In this document: piece by piece, positions 60,700 through 64,000 of the stretch
Layout: each line of letters starts with the position of its first letter
How positions within the stretch are numbered: the stretch's first letter is position 1
NCBI GenBank assembly: GCA_905250025.1
Contig: CAJNOJ010000116.1
Span: 245,173 to 309,172 of the forward strand
Origin: Adineta ricciae
Taxonomy: Eukaryota; Rotifera; Eurotatoria; Adinetida; Adinetidae
Direction of reading: 5' to 3'
DNA length: 64,000 nt
Made by a program: the position numbers and the translations under genes
Notes under the pieces: model-generated
The model's database searches: none
What the model saw: only the letters and a program-made list of their open reading frames with translations
Told to the model about the DNA's origin: nothing

Positions 60700-61245
60700 A
60701 TGCTTGGGGCATATCAAAAGTAGTGATAATGGCACTTTTTTATTTCATAGTATTCTTCTAAATATTGCTTTTTTATACAGTCGGATAGAGAAAAAGAAAC
60801 TCTCTTTTTCTATGCTATTTGATCGTACTTCAACTCATATCATAATATTAAATTATCTACGGAACTTATTTCGATATTCTTTTCTTTTTTTGTTTTTTTT
60901 AATGAAAGGAACTGTTTTCTCAGCAATAAGAAAACTGAATAAAAACCTGTGCGAAGTCACATTGGAGAAACTCATAATATATGATTCCATGCATCTTCAT
61001 ATGCTCCTTTCAGCAATGAAAACTGCGGTTATCTATCGCCTTTCGATCAAAAAGTACTTACCAATACTCATACAGCCAGCACATAACCAACCGAAATAAG
61101 TTTGATAGATAATTTAACATCATTATATTAGTTGTAGTACGATCAAATAGCATAGAAAGATGGAGTTTCTTTTTCTCTGTCCGACTGTATGAAAAGCAAT
61201 ATCTAGTAAAAAAAAGGCTACTATCACTATTTTTGGTATGCTTCA
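60700..61245. repeat. Divergent inverted repeat (foldback arms of about 110-170 bp)
   Basis: The left arm, best at 60763-60873, recurs in reverse complement at 61092-61200, separated by about 220 bp. The best-matching core includes TACAGTCGGA, AGAGAAAAAGAAACTC, CTATGCTATTTGATCGTACT and TTAAATTATCTA; by eye most positions agree. Similarity weakens outward to about 60700 and 61245. No terminal CA/TG pattern, transposase frame or clear target-site duplication is visible. It may be a decayed foldback or MITE-like element, or a local inverted duplication. Confidence 0.75.
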
Positions 61246-61859
61246 AGGATTTTTAATTTCCATGATATAATCACGAACTGCCTGAAAATATTGCCTCATT
61301 AGGTAAAAGTCACCCATACATATGATTCCTGTTATGTTATATAATATTAAATGAAAATTGCCCAGTGCTAGAGGCTCTTCGAAAAATCTTACGGTCAGAA
61401 GGTCAAATAAAGGTTTTTATATTATTCAAATATTTATTCAAGGCTTTTGAATTAAAACTTCATAGTAAAATGCACACCATATGAATAAGTATTTATTTCC
61501 AGGTCATCTTGTATGTCTATTTAATTGAAAATATAAAAAGAAGAAGACACGACAATACAGAAGAGAGAAAAAAAAACGATCAATATAATACAATCCATAA
61601 ACGTTCACAAAAAAAACCGATGACCAAATTCCATAAATGACCAATCATTTCATCCTGCAAGAGAAAAACGAAACGTATAGAAAAGAATGTGATTGTTTTT
61701 CTGCGTAACACATATCGCCAAATGATCAACACCTTTCCGATCAAAACAAATCTCTCATGAGTTGAATAACAACATCACATATTTTCAAACAAGCGTCTCA
61801 TTTCAACAAGCAACTTTGTCCCTCGGGAGAGATGTTCAAACATGTCTTACCTTTCTTCT

Positions 61860-64000
61860 CTATGGTAAAATTGGGGAATACCATATATGTGGCGCACCAC
61901 CATACGGTGACATTGATTGCATGTTTTTCATATGATCGAGATCTAAATGAAAAGTTTATCGTTGATTAGCTGATGCATGATTATGAATGTGTGGTTATAC
62001 CTGATGAGAGATTAGATGGGATACCTGTTGAGTAATTTGGACAAGAACGATTATAAGGTGTGCTAAATGGACTTAGTCCGTCATAACCACGTGTTGAATC
62101 TATTAGAAAAGACGAAGAGGAAAAAAATTGAGTTATGTGTCAATTATTTTCTGTATAACGCGAAAAGATTTCTTCGGGGTATAGACATTTCTATTAGAAT
62201 ACAATTGAATTAGCTTGATGAGATAACTTACTGGGAAAAAATGTTGGATATCCTGATGAACTGCATGCAACGGCTGCTGCCATTTGTCCAGTAAAACCTG
62301 AACTAAATGCTCCATATTGATGATGATGGTGGTGGTGAAGATGTTGATCATTGTTGGTTGGAAGTACGGGAGGATAGAGTGAAACGGATGAGGATGACGG
62401 TTGTGTTTGTTGAGAGGATGGAAGAGGCGGCGTCGAACCTGATGGACGTAGGTTTTCTCCCATCTCATTCATTAATTGTTGATGTTGACGTCGACCTTTG
62501 ACTTTATCTTCCCGACGATATTTAGCGCGCCGATTAGAGAACCAGACCTAATTCAAGTTCATTAAAATCTCTTCCGACATGCATGCACTTTCTTACTTGA
62601 ATTCTCGCTTCAGGTAAATTGATCTTTTGTGCAAGTTTTTCACGCGCATAAACATCCGGATAATGCGTTCCATTAAAAGCTAAAAATGACATCTTTGTAT
62701 AGGGATAAAAAAGCTCCGTTCGAACAATACCTTGTTCTAAAGCATCGATTTGTTCTTGAGTGAATGATGTTCGATTTCGTTGCAGCTTGCGTTTTAATTT
62801 CAATCGTTCTTGAGCGTCCGCATCGTTCTCGATTAGACTATCTCGTATTGCTGATTTGCTATCGTTACTTGCATCAGATAAATCTAAAGACAAAGAAACA
62901 AATCTTTTTCTTTTCTTCTTGTCATTTACATTTCAATGGAGAAAAACAATGTTAATCAACGATGTGGAAAAATACGGATTAGAAAAGATTGAACATCTGT
63001 AAAATAGTGACAAGTTTTTTTTTTCTTTACATTTTCTACCAATCAGATGCGTGGAATAATTTGCTCGGCTCGATAAGAGGAAAATCACTTGCTTGTTTTT
63101 TCTCTTGATGAAAAAAGCTACTCGATATCTTTAGGGCACGAAGAGTTTATTTTAATCAACCGATCATGATATCTACAGGTGGTCTATTTACTAAATATAG
63201 TCTTGCTTAAAATCAAACAATCGCCGAATCGACTTCAATTGAAGTTGATGCGGGAGTATTCGAATGGAAATAAGTGTCCGAATGTTATGAAAGAGAAGAA
63301 AGCTTGGCGAGAATTTTGATCATTTTACCTCCTAAATCTTGATGATGACCATGATTGGCATCGCTTGCTTGATGCTTATACTCTGAATTCGAATCGCCAC
63401 TTGTCGAATAGGTGCCTGACGATGGTTGTGCGCCAGGATGATGAACATAAAAGGGCGCCGATGATGATGAAGGCCATGGTTGACTATGTAAAGCACGTAG
63501 TTTGCTATCCACAGAATAGTAGGTTTCATGATTAGTCATTGAATCTAAGGATTTCGAACCAAGATTCCTCAGTACTCGATTGATGGATGAAACCTAAAAT
63601 TGAGAAGCAGCGTGAAAATGTTGATAGAAACACATCTGCGCGTCTTTTTTTTCTCTCTCATTGATACGTACACTTGGAATATTTTCCGAATTGCAAACAT
63701 TTTCAGCTAAGAGACGATCACGAATTTCCCAAGCAAATATGGATGGTGTTTCGCGTTTGTATTGTGCAATTTTTTGAACAACGTCATTAGTTGCCACGCG
63801 AGGTTTCGAACCACCAATTGCACGCGGTTTAATCGAACCTGTTTCATAGTATCGTGCTAAGATCTTCGATACGCAACCGTTGGACACTTGCAAACATCGA
63901 CTAATATCACAAGGACGCATGCCATTGTGAGCTAGTTCAACTATACGTGATCGCGTACTATCCGGTAATGGTCGACCATTAACAAACAGACCTCCGAGTT
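61860..64000 (-). CDS. PAX6: Pax6 transcription factor (5' end outside the window)
   Basis: Paired-box plus paired-type homeobox regulator of eye and anterior nervous system development. Seven exons are in the window (63672-64000 partial, 63329-63593, 62731-62883, 62597-62679, 62232-62547, 62001-62099, 61860-61942). The paired domain reads [74 protein letters not shown], ending [16 protein letters not shown] Ser/His/Pro linker precedes the homeodomain: [55 protein letters not shown], with Ser at position 50 as in Pax proteins. The loop before THYPD reads AFNG instead of EFER. The C-terminal region is Ser/Pro/His-rich with a histidine run and ends IWYSPILP. There is no octapeptide, as expected of Pax6. 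The codons before 64000 continue beyond the window. Confidence 0.95.

Larger units (their letters stand above)
59652..61859. other. Largest gene-free region, with inverted repeat
   Basis: About 2.2 kb, more AT-rich than its neighbours, with no recognisable exon. It contains a small hairpin (60296-60342) and a divergent inverted repeat (60700-60873 with 61092-61245), listed separately. Open frames at 60704-61099 (plus) and 61058-61246 (minus) are the two arms of this repeat read in the same sense and are not regarded as genes. Confidence 0.6.

Noticed and set aside
60704-61099. Plus-strand open frame of 131 codons in the SIL1-Pax6 gap
   Set aside because: It overlaps the left arm of an inverted repeat, is Phe/Leu/Ile-rich and AT-driven, lacks a recognisable domain and the matching minus-strand frame is its mirror copy.

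Overview
This is a stretch of a compact, intron-rich animal nuclear genome, AT-rich by eye. Introns are mostly 45-70 bp, intergenic spacers run from about 0.1 to 2.2 kb, and the genes are ordinary bilaterian ones (Pax6, PTEN, NPC1, Smaug, SEC14L1, a neuregulin-like ligand). There is no trace of prokaryotic operons. The combination of very short introns, introns inside histone H4 and many lineage-specific low-complexity proteins fits a rotifer, probably bdelloid; that placement is inference, not proof. Gene models were built by hand from splice sites, reading phase and protein homology; coding exon lengths were checked to keep frame.

Layout. 0.3-5.6 kb: four minus-strand housekeeping genes in tandem (RPL7, histone H4 with two introns, DCAF7/WDR68, RPS25). 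6.4-9.3 kb: a C2-domain protein (+), a small secreted protein of unknown function (-) and a stand-alone lamin-tail-domain protein (-). 10.9-12.8 kb: mitochondrial EF-Tu (+, 11 exons). 13.4-17.6 kb: a protein with three PLAT domains and a long Ser-rich disordered tail (+). 18.9-21.8 kb: a secreted-then-membrane protein with an NTR-like N-terminal region, Ig domain, EGF domain and transmembrane region, the architecture of type II neuregulin (+). 22.7-23.4 kb: a four-pass membrane protein (+). 24.0-25.7 kb: TFIIE beta (-). 26.4-30.0 kb: Smaug/SAMD4 (-). 31.8-37.2 kb: NPC1 (-). 38.1-42.1 kb: SEC14L1-type PRELI/CRAL-TRIO/GOLD protein (-). 43.6-45.9 kb: PTEN (-). 46.9-48.4 kb: ABHD13-type hydrolase (+). 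49.3-52.6 kb: a membrane-anchored carboxylesterase/cholinesterase-family enzyme (+). 52.9-54.7 kb: a novel low-complexity protein with 16-residue tandem repeats (-). 55.7-56.8 kb: myosin regulatory light chain with two micro-exons (-). 57.7-59.7 kb: SIL1 (-). 59.7-61.9 kb: a gene-free stretch holding a divergent inverted repeat. 61.9-64.0 kb: Pax6 (-), running off the end of the window inside the paired domain.

The genes do not form one pathway. Some neighbours share themes (NPC1, SEC14L1 and PTEN all act on membrane lipids; TFIIE beta and Smaug act on transcription and mRNA control), but nothing in the sequence shows that they are co-regulated. The most unusual items are the neuregulin-like ligand, the tandem-repeat protein, the stand-alone lamin tail domain, the PLAT protein with a candidate alternative last exon, and recurrent GTTCGT splice donors.
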